Shown piece after piece: positions 1 through 11,885 of a DNA stretch of 64,000 bases. Made by a program: the position numbers and the translations under genes. How positions within the stretch are numbered: the first letter of the stretch is position 1; each line of letters begins with the position of its first letter. Under the pieces are notes generated by a model that searched no databases, was not told the DNA's origin, and saw only the letters and a program-made list of their open reading frames with translations. Source of the stretch: Tolypeutes matacus (Eukaryota > Chordata > Mammalia > Cingulata > Chlamyphoridae); assembly GCA_026826555.1 (NCBI GenBank), contig JAKSZT010053928.1:38423709-38487708 (forward strand). The letters run 5' to 3'.

Positions 1-480
1 GATGGGATAGAAATTGACACCCTTAAGTTGTGGGCCTATGAAAAAAATGTTGTCTCTAAGAGCCACAACAGAAAACAGAAGGCAGAAAGATGCAGGAAGG
101 ATAAGCGATAGTTTGTAATACAGAATCAATATATACAGCGAGTGGGAAATTACTGAATAAGAAGCCCAGCAAAGAAGCGACCAGCTGGCAGCACCTATTT
201 AAAAAAAAATAGAAGGAAAAAGGAAGGGGGGAGGAAAATGGGAATAATAGCAATAGACCAGAAAGTAACAGAGAGAAACCAAATATCCACACAGGTAAGC
301 AGTCAAACAGAGCTAAGGGGGGTCAATGATTCCCCTAGGGTCCACGTGGATCCTTCCTGCCTACTTGTGTTTATCAATGAATTTCCCCATAGGGTTCTAT
401 ATGCAGGTCCTGAAGCAGCTTTTAGCTATTAAACTAAATTAAAAAGAATTTATTTTTCAATTGTTGAGGTGACCTCACTT
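1..480. other. Unclassified intronic sequence
   Basis: AT-rich, partly purine-rich (AGAAGGAAAAAGGAAGGGGG near 215). No gene or repeat family was recognised, and the short open frames here lack any protein resemblance. Confidence 0.5.
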
Positions 481-1332
481 TTTTTTTTTTTTTTTTTTTT
501 TTAGCCAAATGCAGGACCCAAAATACTTCCTCTTCTAGACCAACCCCCTTACGGAAGGGACCCTAGCTGGCCCCGTGGAAATTAATCAAGCACGTCCCAC
601 TTTCCGGACTCCCCAGGTTAGCTGAAGCTCTGATGTTAGTCAGTGAGGAGTGCTAAAAGATGGCGGATTCTGCCCCTTCTGGCGCTGAGCTCCAGCGTCA
701 CCGGGCTGCTCAGTAAATCAGTTTGAGTGCAGATTCGCGTCTGCTCTCAGCCTGATGCTGCCTCAGGTCGGCTTATCTGCTCCCCAAAGCTATGGGGCAG
801 TGCAGGCAGCCAGATCAATGTCTAAAAATATAAAATACCCTTCCCTGTCTTCCAACCCAACCCTCCCTTCTTGGGGAAGTGTCCCTTCCTCCTGGCTCCG
901 CAGCGGCCCGGGTCTTATCCCTGGGTGGCTAGGGAAATCAGCTGCGTTCCCCGACCAAAATCCCCCCTCCGGTTCACCGGGTGCTGACTAGCTCGTTTAC
1001 TCTGTTCACACAAGGTCCAAGGGGCGCCAGGCAGCCAGCTCCCCAGAAAATAAAACTTTTTCGCCCCGCCCGCGGCTCCAAATGGCCGTTTTATTTATTT
1101 TTTTCCGTAACCGCAGGGTTCAGCCGCCTGTGCCAACCTCCACCGGCAGCCTCAAAACTCACGAATCTCCACCATTCGGTCTGCGCCGCTGATCCGCGCA
1201 GATAGATGTCCCAAGCTTCTCACTCCACGCGTGCACAGCACAGACCCCCGGGCAGGACCCCGTCCCCAATCCGCCTTGCTCTGGGAGCTTGCAGTGTGCG
1301 CCCTCCTACACTAACGCCATCTTGCAGCCCCA
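481..1332 (-). mobile_element. GC-rich, A-tailed element of unknown family
   Basis: Sharp compositional island in AT-rich intron. Read on the minus strand it begins near a CAAGATGGCG motif (about 1325), is CpG-containing and GC-rich for about 820 bases, and ends in a pure A tract (the T run at about 479-502). A 5' 'AAGATGGCG' motif plus a 3' A tail is what an L1 5'-UTR-derived or other retrotransposed transcript would show. It could also be an LTR or a UTR-only retrocopy. No protein match and no clear target-site duplication were seen. Confidence 0.4.
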
Positions 1333-1334
1333 TC

Positions 1335-1513
1335 TGCCTTCATAAGATGTTATTAATAGAGGAAGATGTGGGAGGGGAGGGGGGTGGGGTACATGGGAAT
1401 CCCTTATACTTTTTTTTTTTTATTTCATTTTTTTATTTTTTAATTTTTTTCCCCTTATACTTTTGATATAACTTTTCTATAATCTAAAACCTCTTTAAAA
1501 ATAAAGTTTGTTT
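1335..1513 (+). mobile_element. L1-like 3' terminal fragment
   Basis: Reads TTATTAATAGAGGAAGATGTG, then a G-rich stretch, TACATGGGAATCCCTTATAC, TCTATAATCTAAAACC and AATAAAGTTT before an A-rich tail. The same 3' end recurs on + at 46264 and about 42740, and on - at 16690 and 18420, so this is one lineage-typical retroelement 3' end. The T-rich insert at 1410-1451 is an internal low-complexity expansion. Confidence 0.65.
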
Positions 1514-2598
1514 GATGAAAAAAAATAAGAGAAAACCTCTGGCATTTGTTGATTTAACTGTCAGCATATCATTTAATCAAAGGTGATCTTTATATAGCCC
1601 ATTACCAAATGCCATTTAGTAATTTATCAATTTCTGCTAGAGGAAGAGTTTAAGTTCTGCACAATACAAGGAAAATGGGAGTGGACTTAACCTTCCAACC
1701 CACCCTCACAGCTCATAAGCTATAATATTCATTGTTTCCTGCTACTCCATTGCATACACAGTTAATCTCATTTAGATTCAAATGGTATATCTACATTTTT
1801 TTGTCTTACAATACTATATGATCTTTGGAAATTATATTGACCATGATATTTTAAGGTAGGTATTCCAAAGTTATCATGACAGATTTTTCTTGAATGTCAA
1901 GGGGATATCTATATATCTATATGTATATCTATATCTGTATCTTCTATCCTTCTATCATATATCTATTTCTCTGCCTTTAAATATCCCTATATATAAATGA
2001 TAATAAATGGCCTAGTAGTCTTCCTTGTATGGCTAAATCTTAGACGTTTACAATCAAATTTATCCTTAAAGATCATTAAAGTTTCCACCTGCATAAATTA
2101 AGGAAGTGTACTTTACATTCCTATTGTTCCCTAGCTAGCTAAGAGATCTGTTTCTAGGCTTTAATTTTCTCTTCTGTAAAAATAAGAGCTTTGGACATAG
2201 GAGCTTCAAATTCCTTAATACCTAAGTGATTGTATGATTGTATCACTAATGGGTTAATCCAGGGTGGTGGAATTAGTTTCAAATAAACCAATACCTAAGT
2301 TGAAGCAATACACAAGGGCCAATATAAATTATTATTTAAAATAAAGTTCAATTAGGAAGGTATGCTAATCACAGTTCGTGTGTTTTAGAAGTTAGGCAAT
2401 ATTATTCAAACAACATGTAGTTGAGAATTTGGTGGGTATTTTCAACAAAGAATTACTTAAATTGCTGGACTTACTTTTAGGCTTGTGGGTTTTAATTTTT
2501 TAAAAATAAATATCTAAGTAGCTATCTTGGATAACCATCACGTACAATTGGCTAGCTTCTCTCCAAACTAAAAGACATTTTGAGTCACAGGTAAAGGC

Positions 2599-2629
<31 letters not shown>

Positions 2630-3430
2630 ACAAAGAGGGATATTGGGTGTTTGCTACTATTGAAATCAATCAAGGAAGGCAAAAGGGTATGTTCCATGTA
2701 TATTTTCAGACTTTTGTCATAACTGGACTTACTCTGTAATGGGTAAAAGATGGCTTCTCTCAATAGGTGGACATTTGTTTAAAATCAGTGCTAACAAAAG
2801 AAGCCAATACCTTGTCCTTTCTGGAGTCCTTGAAAGTCTTTAAACAATGTAATCCTTGAGGACATCTGTTCATACTTTCTTGGGCTCCTTCTTGAGTTTG
2901 AAGTCATCATAATAGCTGTTGAGGAAATTTATAGGACATAGACTAGTCAAGGCTTTCAGATTAAAATGCTCTGAGAAATAAGGGGTCTCTGAAAAACTTC
3001 TTTGGGAGAGAAACCATAAAGTGGTCATTTGTTATAGGTGCCTGTGATTGAAGGTAATAAAGCTTCTGAGCCAGAAATTTGGTTTCTTTGTTCAAATCGC
3101 AGAGGTAGAACCAGCCCTCTATTCAAGTTTTTAAATGCTACATTGTACAGGAAATAATGGCCTTTATTTCCATCAACTCATTGAAGAAAATCTTTCTGTC
3201 TATGTGTAAGAGTGCTTATGCATTAAGTTGAAGGTCTGGATTAAATGTTCTATATTGGATGAGAAACGTGACTCTTTGCATTACTATAAAGAAAATATCG
3301 GTGTTTCTGTAATTTTTGTAAATTTCTTCATAAATATTAAAGGTCACACGAGTGATCAATCTAAAACAAACAAACAAATCCTCCCAGACACCATCATTTG
3401 AATATCAGAGAATGTTATATTCATTTGCTT
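1514..3430. other. Unique AT-rich intron, with a poly(A) tract at 2599-2625
   Basis: No gene seen. Contains a TATATCTA-rich low-complexity patch (about 1908-1945) and an uninterrupted A27 tract at 2599-2625. Bases 2564-2603 share 37 of 40 bases with 9706-9745 (see findings). Confidence 0.6.
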
Positions 3431-3443
3431 AAGAATGAATATA
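3431..3443 (+). repeat. 5' target-site duplication of the full-length L1
   Basis: AAGAATGAATATA, repeated exactly at 9605-9617 after the L1 poly(A), marks target-primed insertion of the element between. Confidence 0.9.
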
Positions 3444-4573
3444 TCGACTTCCGGGAAGATGGCGGACTAATAAGACACGAGAATCTCTTCTCCAGAAATA
3501 TAGCTAGAGGACAGGCTGAAACAGCCCTGAAAAAGATCTTCTAGGGTTTAGGACAGCAGGTGAAGGCTGCACACCACCCAGAGGAGAGGGACAAAAGAGG
3601 GAAATTGCGACGACAGAACCGTGAGTTGGAAGTAGCAGCTTCTGCTGCTGCCGGCACCCTCCCCCACACTCTTTAGAATTCTCAGAACTCTGGACCTGTG
3701 ACCACAGACAAAGGGGGCTCCAGGGATCTACCACTCCAGGAAAGGGGAGAGAGAGGGACACACCTTAGGCTGACTCAGGTTTTGACCTGTAAATTTGGGC
3801 TGCAGAGCCCCATAGACCCTTCCACATGGCGGTTTGCCCTGGGAGCCTAGGAAGGACTGGAGAAATCCGACCCTTGCAACTTCCCTCTCTTCTAGCCTGG
3901 ACTAATTGTTCAGGGCTCCACAGGAGAGGGAAGAGAGAGCCTGGGACTGACCCTGCTTTTGACTCCCAGGTTTGGTTTGCCCTGTCCCGAGAGCCCTTCC
4001 AGGCCGGATGGGGCTGTGCCATTGTTTGCCTTGGAGCCTGCAAGGGGCTAAAGATATACAAACCTCCCAATCTCCTCCTCTACTAACAGAGACTGATTGT
4101 TGAGGATTCAGAAGTGAGTGGAAATATTTCCTAGCTGGGAAAAGGGGGGTGCTACAAGAGAAGTCTGGAGAACTGTCTCAGAGAGTTTGAATTAAAAGGC
4201 TCTTAGCCCCCAGACAGGAAGATCTATCACATTGATCTGGCCTGTGTCACAACAAATACGCTCTGACCAGGCATTGAATTGAGAGCTATCAACAAGCACC
4301 ATCTCCTGGCAGACCAAGGAAGTGCACATAAGAAAATTAATAAGTAGGAGAGGCTTTTCCTGGCCCCTATAGCCTCCCTACCCAAGGCCCTAGGAAATGA
4401 CTCTACAACCAATTACTGGGTCTAGTGCCCAGTTTTGAGCAACCAGCTGAACAATCCTAACAATCAAGGTTGAGCCAAAAATCAAAGAGCTGTGGTAATT
4501 CACAGCCTCCTGCCACTAAAACCCCATAAAAGATAAAGAGATAGAGCATCTAAGTAAAATACAACCTAACCAG

Positions 4574-5506
4574 ATGCCTAAGCACCAGCAAAAAATTATG
4601 AGCCATACTAAGAAAATAGAAGACATGGCCCAAGAAAAGGAATACAGCAAAGTCCCAGAAGAGGTGCAGAATTTGAGAGAACTAATCAGTGAGATGAGCA
4701 CAAATTTCCAAAATCAAATTAATAAGATGAAAGAGAATATAGTTAAAGAGATAAATGACATGAAGAAGACATTGAGTGAACACAAAGAAGAATTTGAAAT
4801 CCTGAACAGAAAAGTAACAGAGTTCATGAGAATGAAAGACACAATAGGTGAAGTAAAAAATACAACAGCAGACTCAAAATGATAGAATAAAGAATAAGTG
4901 ATACCGAAGACAGAGCAGCTAAAATTGAAGAGAGAAAAGAACAGAGAGAGAAAAGAATGGAAAAAAATTGAGCTGGGGCTCAGAGAGTTGAATGACAACA
5001 CAAAATGCAACAACATACGTGTCATGGGAGTTCCAGAAGGGGAAGAGAAAGGAAAAGGGGCAGAAAGAGTATTTGAGGAAATAATAGCTGAAAATTTCCC
5101 AACTCTCATGAAAGAAATGAACTTGCATGTCCAAGAAGCACACCGTACCCCAATGAGAATAAATCCAAATAGACCTACACCAAGACACATATTATTCAGA
5201 ATGTCAAATGTAAAAGATAAAGAGAAAATTCTCAGAGCAGCAAGAGAGAAGCAAACGATCATGTACAAAGGACGTCCAGTAAGACTTTGTGCAGATTTCT
5301 CTTCAGAAACCATGGAGGCGAGAAGACAGTGGTATAATACAATTAGAAAACTGAAAGAGAAAAACTGCCAGCTGAGAATTCTTTATCCAGCAAAACTGTC
5401 CTTCAAATATGAAGGTGAATATAAAGTATTCACAAACAAACAGAAACTAAGAGAGTTTGCAAAAAAGAATCCACCTTTGCAAGAAATATTAAAGGAAGCC
5501 TTATAA
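4574..5506 (+). pseudogene. L1 ORF1 (RNA-binding chaperone), broken
   Basis: Encodes an ORF1p-type protein that would coat L1 RNA. Starts at MPKHQQKIMSHTKK. The coiled-coil part runs to a stop at 4880-4882. The sequence then shifts frame (ISDTEDRAAKIEERKEQ is readable in another frame up to about 4965), and shifts back at an A7 run before the C-terminal RRM/CTD wording (IRVMGVPEGEE, then NVKDKEKILRAAREK, then ARRQWYNT), ending at 5506. The original frame would be about 310 residues, near the family's usual length. Two compensating frameshifts are therefore present. Confidence 0.85.
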
Positions 5507-5631
5507 ACTGAAAGAAAAAGACAGGAGGGAGAGGCTTGGAGGAGAGTATAGAAGAAAGAAAAGCAGAAAGGATAACCAAAAGAGTAAAAAGCGAGACAAA
5601 AATAAGATGACATATGAAACCAAAGAATAAA

Positions 5632-8600
5632 ATGGAGGAAATAAATAGTGCATTTTCAGTAATATCATTGAATGTGAATGGATTAAATTCCCCAATCAAA
5701 AGATACAGGCTGACAGAATGGATAAAAAAAACATGAGCCATTCATATGCTGCCTACAAGAAACTCACCTCAGACACAGGGATACAAACCGGCTGAAAGTA
5801 AAAGGTTGGAAAAAGATACTCCACGCAAATAGTAAACAGAAAAGAGCAGGGGTAGCTATACTAATATCAGAAAAAACATACTTCAAATGCAAAAAAGTGA
5901 TAAGAGATGTGAAAGGCCATTATATATTAATAAAAGTGGCGATCCACCAGGAAGATATAACAGTCATAAATATCTACGCACCTAACCAGGGTGCCCCAAA
6001 ATATATGAGACAAACTCTGGCAAAACTGAAGGGACAAATAGACATTTCTATAATAATCGTTGGAGAGTTCAACACCCCTCTCATATCATTAGGTAGAACA
6101 ACTAGACAGAAGATCAACAAGGAAACAGAGAACTTGAACAATATGATAAACAAGTTAGACCTAACAGATATATACAGAACACTGCATCCAAGCTCAGCGA
6201 GTTATACATTCTTCTCAAGTGCCCATGGATCTTTCTCCAGGATAGACCACATGTTAGGTCACAATACAGCTCTCAATAAATATAAAAAGATTGAAATTAT
6301 ACAAAGCACCTTCTCAGATCATAATGGAATGAAACTAGAAATCAATAACAGACAGGAAAAAAGTAAAGTTGGAAATGTATGTAGACTGAACAACACACTC
6401 CTAAATATTCCGTGGGTCAAAGAAGAAATTGCAAGTGAAATCAGTAAATATATTGAGACAAATGTAAATGAGAACACAACGAATCAAAACTTATGGGATA
6501 CAGTGAAGGCAGTCTTGAGAGGGAAATTTATAGCCCTATTGCCTATATTAAAAAACAAGAAAGCGCTAAACTCAAAGATTTAACTGAACAACTTGAGAAA
6601 CTAGAAAAAGAACAGCAAACCACTCCCAAAGCAAAAAGAAGGAAAGAAATAATAAAGATTAGAGCAGAAATAAATGAAAATGAGAACAGAAAAACAATAG
6701 AGAAAATCAACAAAACCAAAAGCTGGTTCTTTGAGAAGATCAATAAAATTGACAAACCCCTCGCTAGACTAACAAAGAAAAAAAGAAGATGCAAATAAAT
6801 ACAATCAGAAATGAAAGGGGGGAAATTACAAATGACCTCACAGAAATAAAAAGAATCATAAGAGGATATTATGAGAAACTATATGCCAACAAACTAGACA
6901 ACCTAGATGAAATGGACAAATTTCTAGAAACACATAACCAAGCTACACTGACACAACAAGAAATACAAGAACTTAACAAACCAATCACAAGTAAGGAGAT
7001 TGAATCCATCATCAAAAATCTCCCAGCAAAGAAAAGTCCAGGACCAGATGGCTTCACAAGTGAATTCTACCAAGCATTTCTAAAAGAATTAACACCAATC
7101 CTGTTTAAACTCTTCCAAAAAATTGAAGAGGAGGGAAAATTACCCAACACATTTTATGAAGCCAACATCACCCTAATACCAAAGCCAGATAAAGATTCCA
7201 CAAGAAAAGAAAATTACAGACCAATCTCTCTAATGAACATAGATGCAAAAATTCTCAACAAAATATTTGCAAATCGAATCCAACAGCATATCAAAAGACT
7301 TATACATCACGACCAAGTGGGATTTATTCCTGGTATGCAGGCTGGTTCACCATTAGAAAATCAATCAATGTAATACACCACATTAACAAATTGAAGGAAA
7401 AAAAACATATGATCATCTCAATAAATGCAGAAAAGGCATTTGACAAAATCCAACATCCTTTTTTGATAAAAATACTTCAAAAGATAGGAATAAAAGGAAA
7501 ATTCCTCAACATGATAAAAGGCATATATGAAAAACCCACAGCCAACATCATACTCCATGGGGAAAGGTTGAAAGCTTTCCCCCTAAGATCAGGAACAAGA
7601 CAAGGATGCCCACTGTCACCATTGTTATTCAACATTGTACTAGAAGTTCTAGCGAGGGCAATTAGACAAGACAAAAAAATTAAAGGCGTCCAAATAGGAA
7701 AAGAGGAAGTAAAACTCTCACTGTTTGCGGATGACATGATCCTGTCTTTAGAAAATCCTGAAGTATACACAACAAAGCTACTTGAACTAATAAATGAGTT
7801 CAGCAAAGTGGCAGGATACAAGATCAACACGCAAAAATCAGTAATGTTTTGTACACTAGTACTGAACAATCTGAGGAGGAAATCAGGAGGAAAATTCCAT
7901 TTTCAATAGCAACAAAAAGACTCAAATACCTAGAAGTTAATTTAACCAAAGCAGCACAGGACCTATATGCAGAAAACTACAAAACAATGCTAAAAGAAAT
8001 TTAAAAAGACCTAAACAAATGGAAAGACATTCTGTGTTCATGGATTGGAAGAATAAATATTGTGACGATGTGAATCTTGCCCAAACTGATTTATAGATTC
8101 AATGCAATACCAATCAAAATCCCAACAGCTTACTTTACAGAATTAGAGAAGGCAATTACCAAATTCATCTAGAAGGGTAAGTGCACCTGAATAGCCAAAA
8201 GCATTCTAAAAAAGAAGAGCAATGTGGAGGGAATTTCACTGCCTGACCTTGAAACATATTACAAAGCTACAGTGGTCAAAACATAATGGTATTGGCATAA
8301 AGATAGACACATCGATAGTGGAATAGAATTGAGAATCCAGAAATATATCCTCACCTATACAGTCAACTGGTTTTTGACAAACCTACGAAGCCCACGCTAA
8401 TGGGAAAAAACAGTCTCTTCAACAAATGGTGTTGGGAGAACTGGATATCTATAACCAAAAGAATGAAAGGACCCCTATCTCACTCCCTATACAAGAATCA
8501 ACTCAAAATGGATCAAAGATCTAAATATAAAAGCCAGGACCATAAAACTACCAGAAGAAATGCAGGGAAACATCTTCAAGACCTTGTAGTAGGTGGTGGT

Positions 8601-9189
8601 TTCTTGGACCTTACACCCAAAGCATGTGCAACAAAAGAAAAAGTAGATAAATGGGACCTCTTCAAAATTAAACACTTTTGCACCTCACAGGACTTTGTCA
8701 GAAGGGTGAAAAGGCAGCCAACTCAATGGGAAAAAATATTTGGAAATCACATATCTGATAAGAGTTTAATATCCAGGATATATAAAGAGATGTTACAACT
8801 CAACAATAAAAAGATAAATGACCCAATTAAAAAATGGGCCAAAGACTTGAATAGACATTTCTTTGAAGAAGAAATACAAATGGCAAAAAAAACACATGAA
8901 GAAATGCTCAACATCACTCATGATTAGGGAAATGCAAATCAAAACTACAATGAGATATCATTTCACACCTATCAGAATGGCCACTATTAAAAAGACAGAG
9001 AACTATAAGTGTTGGAGAGGATGTGGAGAGACAGGAACACTTCTTCACTGTTGGTGGGAATGCAGGATGGTACAACCACTATGGAGGTCTGTTTGGCAGT
9101 TCCTAAAGATGTTGAACATAGACTTGTCACATGACCCTGCAATACCAATACTGGGTATATACCCAGAAGAACTGAGAGCAGTGACATGA
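5632..9189 (+). pseudogene. L1 ORF2 (endonuclease / reverse transcriptase), broken
   Basis: ORF2p nicks DNA and reverse-transcribes L1 RNA. Visible in order: the N-terminal endonuclease start VISLNVNGLNSPIKR, cut by TGA at 5734 after an A8 run. Then the endonuclease motifs [22 protein letters not shown] and SDHNG. Then reverse transcriptase wording [37 protein letters not shown] and the catalytic FADD at 7724-7735. The C-terminal cysteine/tryptophan-rich end ([18 protein letters not shown]) closes near 9189. The catalytic Asp of the usual GDFN motif is Glu here (6065-6067). At least six stops or frameshifts interrupt the frame. Confidence 0.9.
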
Positions 9190-9604
9190 ACAGACATCTG
9201 CACACCGATGTTCATAGCCACATTATTCACCATTGCCAAAAGATGGAAACAACCCAAGTGTCCATCAACAGATGAATGGATAAACAAACTGGTCTATTCA
9301 CACGATGGAATGTTATGTAGCTGTAAGAAGAAATGAAGTCATAAAGCATATGGCAACATGGATGAACCTGGAGGACATTATGTTGAGTGAAGCAAGCCAG
9401 ACACAAAAGGACAAATACTGTATGAATGCGTTACTATGAACCAAATATATTGTGTAATATATTGTTTGATTAAAAAAAAATTATATGTATCCATTACATT
9501 TAATTGAGAAATGTATATATTCATCTGTGTTTACTTTTTAATTTTTAATTGTTTATATTTTCAATTATTAAATGTACAAAATAAAGTTAAAAAATGTTTA
9601 AAAA

Positions 9605-9617
9605 AAGAATGAATATA
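9605..9617 (+). repeat. 3' target-site duplication of the full-length L1
   Basis: Exact second copy of AAGAATGAATATA, directly behind the L1 A-tail. Confidence 0.9.
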
Positions 9618-10378
9618 GTGTTAATATTGTTGGAGATTAAATATTTCAAATGTTTCCCATTAGATTTTCTGTTAGAAATAATTTACAATTTGTGTAACCT
9701 CTCAACAAACTAAAAGAAACTTTGAGTCACAGCTAAAGGCAAAAATCTAGTCTTTGCATATATTCCACTAACACTTAAAATTCTCTTAGCTGATTTCTCA
9801 ATGATGTGCTTTTCAGCAAAGTATTATTTAATGCAATGACTAGTCGTAGAACTTATTAAATATAAAGCATATCTAGCTCCCAGTTTACATACTCTTGCTA
9901 TGAATTTTCTCAGAGATCAAATAAACTTTATAAATAATGATAGAAGTTTAAAAAAATATGCATACAATAAACAATCTACTAAAATTGGCACACAGAAACC
10001 ATAAAAAGTCTCTTTTTCTACTTTATGTCCTAAGATAAATTATTATAGCAAGTTGTCATGGCATCCATGGAACATTATAAATGATGGAAAATGACAGGCT
10101 TGCAGGACTGGAGCATTTAATCTTGTTAATATCATCTTACTGAGCTCTGCAGAGTCACATTAAAATGTACACTGAAAGGATTCTATATGTGGTCTTATTA
10201 CAAAGGGCAAAGTCTGATAACTTAGAAGTTTTTAACTTCAGTAATCCACTTTAAAAAGTCATCTCTTCTGTTTTGTGCACTGCAAGTCCACTTCACATTT
10301 TGTCAAGTGCAGATATGTTTTAGCAAAGCTTACTAAATTTCTTTATTAATGTGAAAAAAAGGCTGACACAAATTTTAA
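9618..10378. other. Unique AT-rich intron
   Basis: No gene or classifiable repeat, apart from the 40-base segment 9706-9745 that resembles 2564-2603. Confidence 0.55.
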
Positions 10379-10650
10379 ATGAGTCCTTCCCCTCCTTCCC
10401 TCCCACCCTCCCTCTCTTCCTCCTTTCCTTCCTTCCCTCCTTCCCTTCCTTCGATCTCTCCCTCCTCCCTCCCTCCTTCCTTCTTTCCCTCCCTCCTTCC
10501 CTCCCTCCCTCCCTTCTCTCCTTCCTTCCTTCCTTCCTTCCTTCCTTCCTTCCTTCCTTCCTTCCNNNNNNNNNNCTTCCTTCCTTCCTTCCTTCCTTCC
10601 TTCCTTCCTTCCTTCCTTCCTTTTTCTTCTTTCTTTTACCCTTCCCTCCA
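10379..10650. repeat. (TTCC)n microsatellite with assembly gap
   Basis: Long imperfect TTCC/TCCC tract that becomes pure TTCC from about 10515. It is interrupted by ten N at 10566-10575, so true length is unknown. The open frames through it (Ser/Pro/Leu- or Lys/Glu/Gly-rich) are low-complexity artefacts. Confidence 0.95.
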
Positions 10651-11071
10651 TACCGCCATGTTTTAATCCCTCCATTCTTATTTTTTTCCTCTATTTTTAT
10701 TTTTTCCCTGCTGGTATACATTTATTTTCTTCATGAAAGAAATAGAAAATTTTTATAAATTTCTATATTCTCATTTTCTCTCATTTTCTGAAAATAGAGT
10801 CAATCAGATCCTGTAATATTATTTAGTTCTATGGCTGTTATCTCTGACCCACAGAAACTTGGAAATTGCGGAGAAGTACCCAGTATAATTCAATCAGTGC
10901 AACTACGCTGTTGTGGTTGATGATAATGGGAGGAAGGGCTAATATAAGGAACATTTGCATTTCATTTTGTTTAAATTAAAATTTTCAGTATTTAAAAAGT
11001 TTGAAAATGACTACTTTGCTTTGGAGCAGCTAGTCAGTGGACCAATACTAACTGTACTTAGCCATGGATTA

Positions 11072-11095
11072 AGGAGGGAGGGAGGGAGGGAGGGA
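11072..11095. repeat. (GGGA)n short microsatellite
   Basis: Tandem GGGA units just upstream of the nested LTR pair. Confidence 0.85.
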
Positions 11096-11151
11096 TAGAA
11101 GAGAGTTGTAAGATAATATCACAGGACTCAAAATACTGACTATTAGGATGG

Positions 11152-11885
11152 TGTCTTAGTTTGCCAGGCTGTATGAAAAATACCACTGCAGTGGTATGGC
11201 AATATATATATCGCAGGAAAACATGTTCTTAAACTTAACCAATTCCTATGGGTGTGAACCCATTGTAAATAGGACTTTTGATGATGTTACTTCAGATAAG
11301 GTATGGCCCAGGATGGGTCTAAATCCTATTACTGGAATCCTTTAAAAGAAAAATGAAATTCAGACAGAGAGAGAAAAGCAGGGGAGCAGTGAGAAGCTGA
11401 ACATCAACCTGGAAGAGATGGGAGAGATCAGGAGACACCACATGTGCCTTGTCATGTGACAAGCTAAGGACCAAGGTCTGCCAGCAGCCAGCCGCAGAAT
11501 ACAACAATCTTCAGGAAGAAAGCATTGCCTTTATAACATCTTTATTTGGACCTTCTTTTAGCCTCAAAACCATGAGCTAATAAAGTCCCAATGTTTAACC
11601 TGACCCATTTCATGGTATTTGCTTGAGCATCCCTGGAAACTAAAACACCACCACAATGGATTGGCTTAAACTCCAGGTAATATGGATTAAAGCCCACCCT
11701 GATTCAGTTGGGCCATACCTACATTGGATTTTAGAAGACCCTATTCACAAATCAGTGCACACACTGATTCACTTTAACATATTCAAAGGTACGATTTACA
11801 AATGGTTTCATACCCACAGGAATGTGGATTAAAATTAATAACATGTCCTTGCTGGGACACATAATTCAATGTACCATGAATGACA
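11152..11885 (-). mobile_element. MaLR-like solo LTR (outer element of a nest)
   Basis: Begins TGTCTTAGTTTGCCAGGCTG and ends TGACA, flanked on both sides by GATGG (11147-11151 and 11886-11890), a 5-bp duplication typical of ERVL/MaLR LTRs. The internal wording (TGGATTGGCTTAAAC, CCCACCCTGATTCAGTTGGG) matches antisense MaLR LTRs such as the copy at 37780. It is split by the inner LTR at 11187-11646. No internal retroviral genes are present. Confidence 0.75.
11187..11646 (+). mobile_element. MaLR-like solo LTR (inner element of a nest)
   Basis: A 460-base LTR in the opposite orientation, inserted into the outer LTR between AATACCAC and CACAATGGATTGG. ACCAC flanks both sides (11182-11186, 11647-11651; if the LTR ends in CA the repeat is CCAC). 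It contains a polyadenylation-like AATAAAG (11579-11585) near its 3' end. No coding sequence. Confidence 0.7.

Larger units (their letters stand above)
3444..9604 (+). mobile_element. Full-length but inactivated LINE-1
   Basis: A 6.2-kb autonomous non-LTR retrotransposon. It opens with CTTCCGGGAAGATGGCGGAC, typical of an L1 5' UTR (about 1.1 kb here). ORF1 (about 4574) and ORF2 (about 5632) follow in the usual order. The 3' UTR is short, with AAATAAAGTT and an A-rich tail. A perfect 13-bp target-site duplication flanks it. Both reading frames are broken by stops and frameshifts, so it is not mobile. It lies sense to LRP1B inside its intron. Confidence 0.93.

Noticed and set aside
481..1466. 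CpG-island promoter with first exon
   Set aside because: The block ends in an A tract and begins with a retroelement-like motif. There is no splice donor or protein start with resemblance, and it lies deep within an intron.
4574..9189. Several long open frames (up to 228 codons) that could be taken for host genes
   Set aside because: They carry L1 ORF1 and ORF2 motifs ([17 protein letters not shown]) in L1 order, inside an element with a target-site duplication.
10320..10758. Open frames on both strands rich in Lys/Glu/Gly or Ser/Pro/Leu
   Set aside because: Pure translation of the TTCC microsatellite and spanning an N gap.
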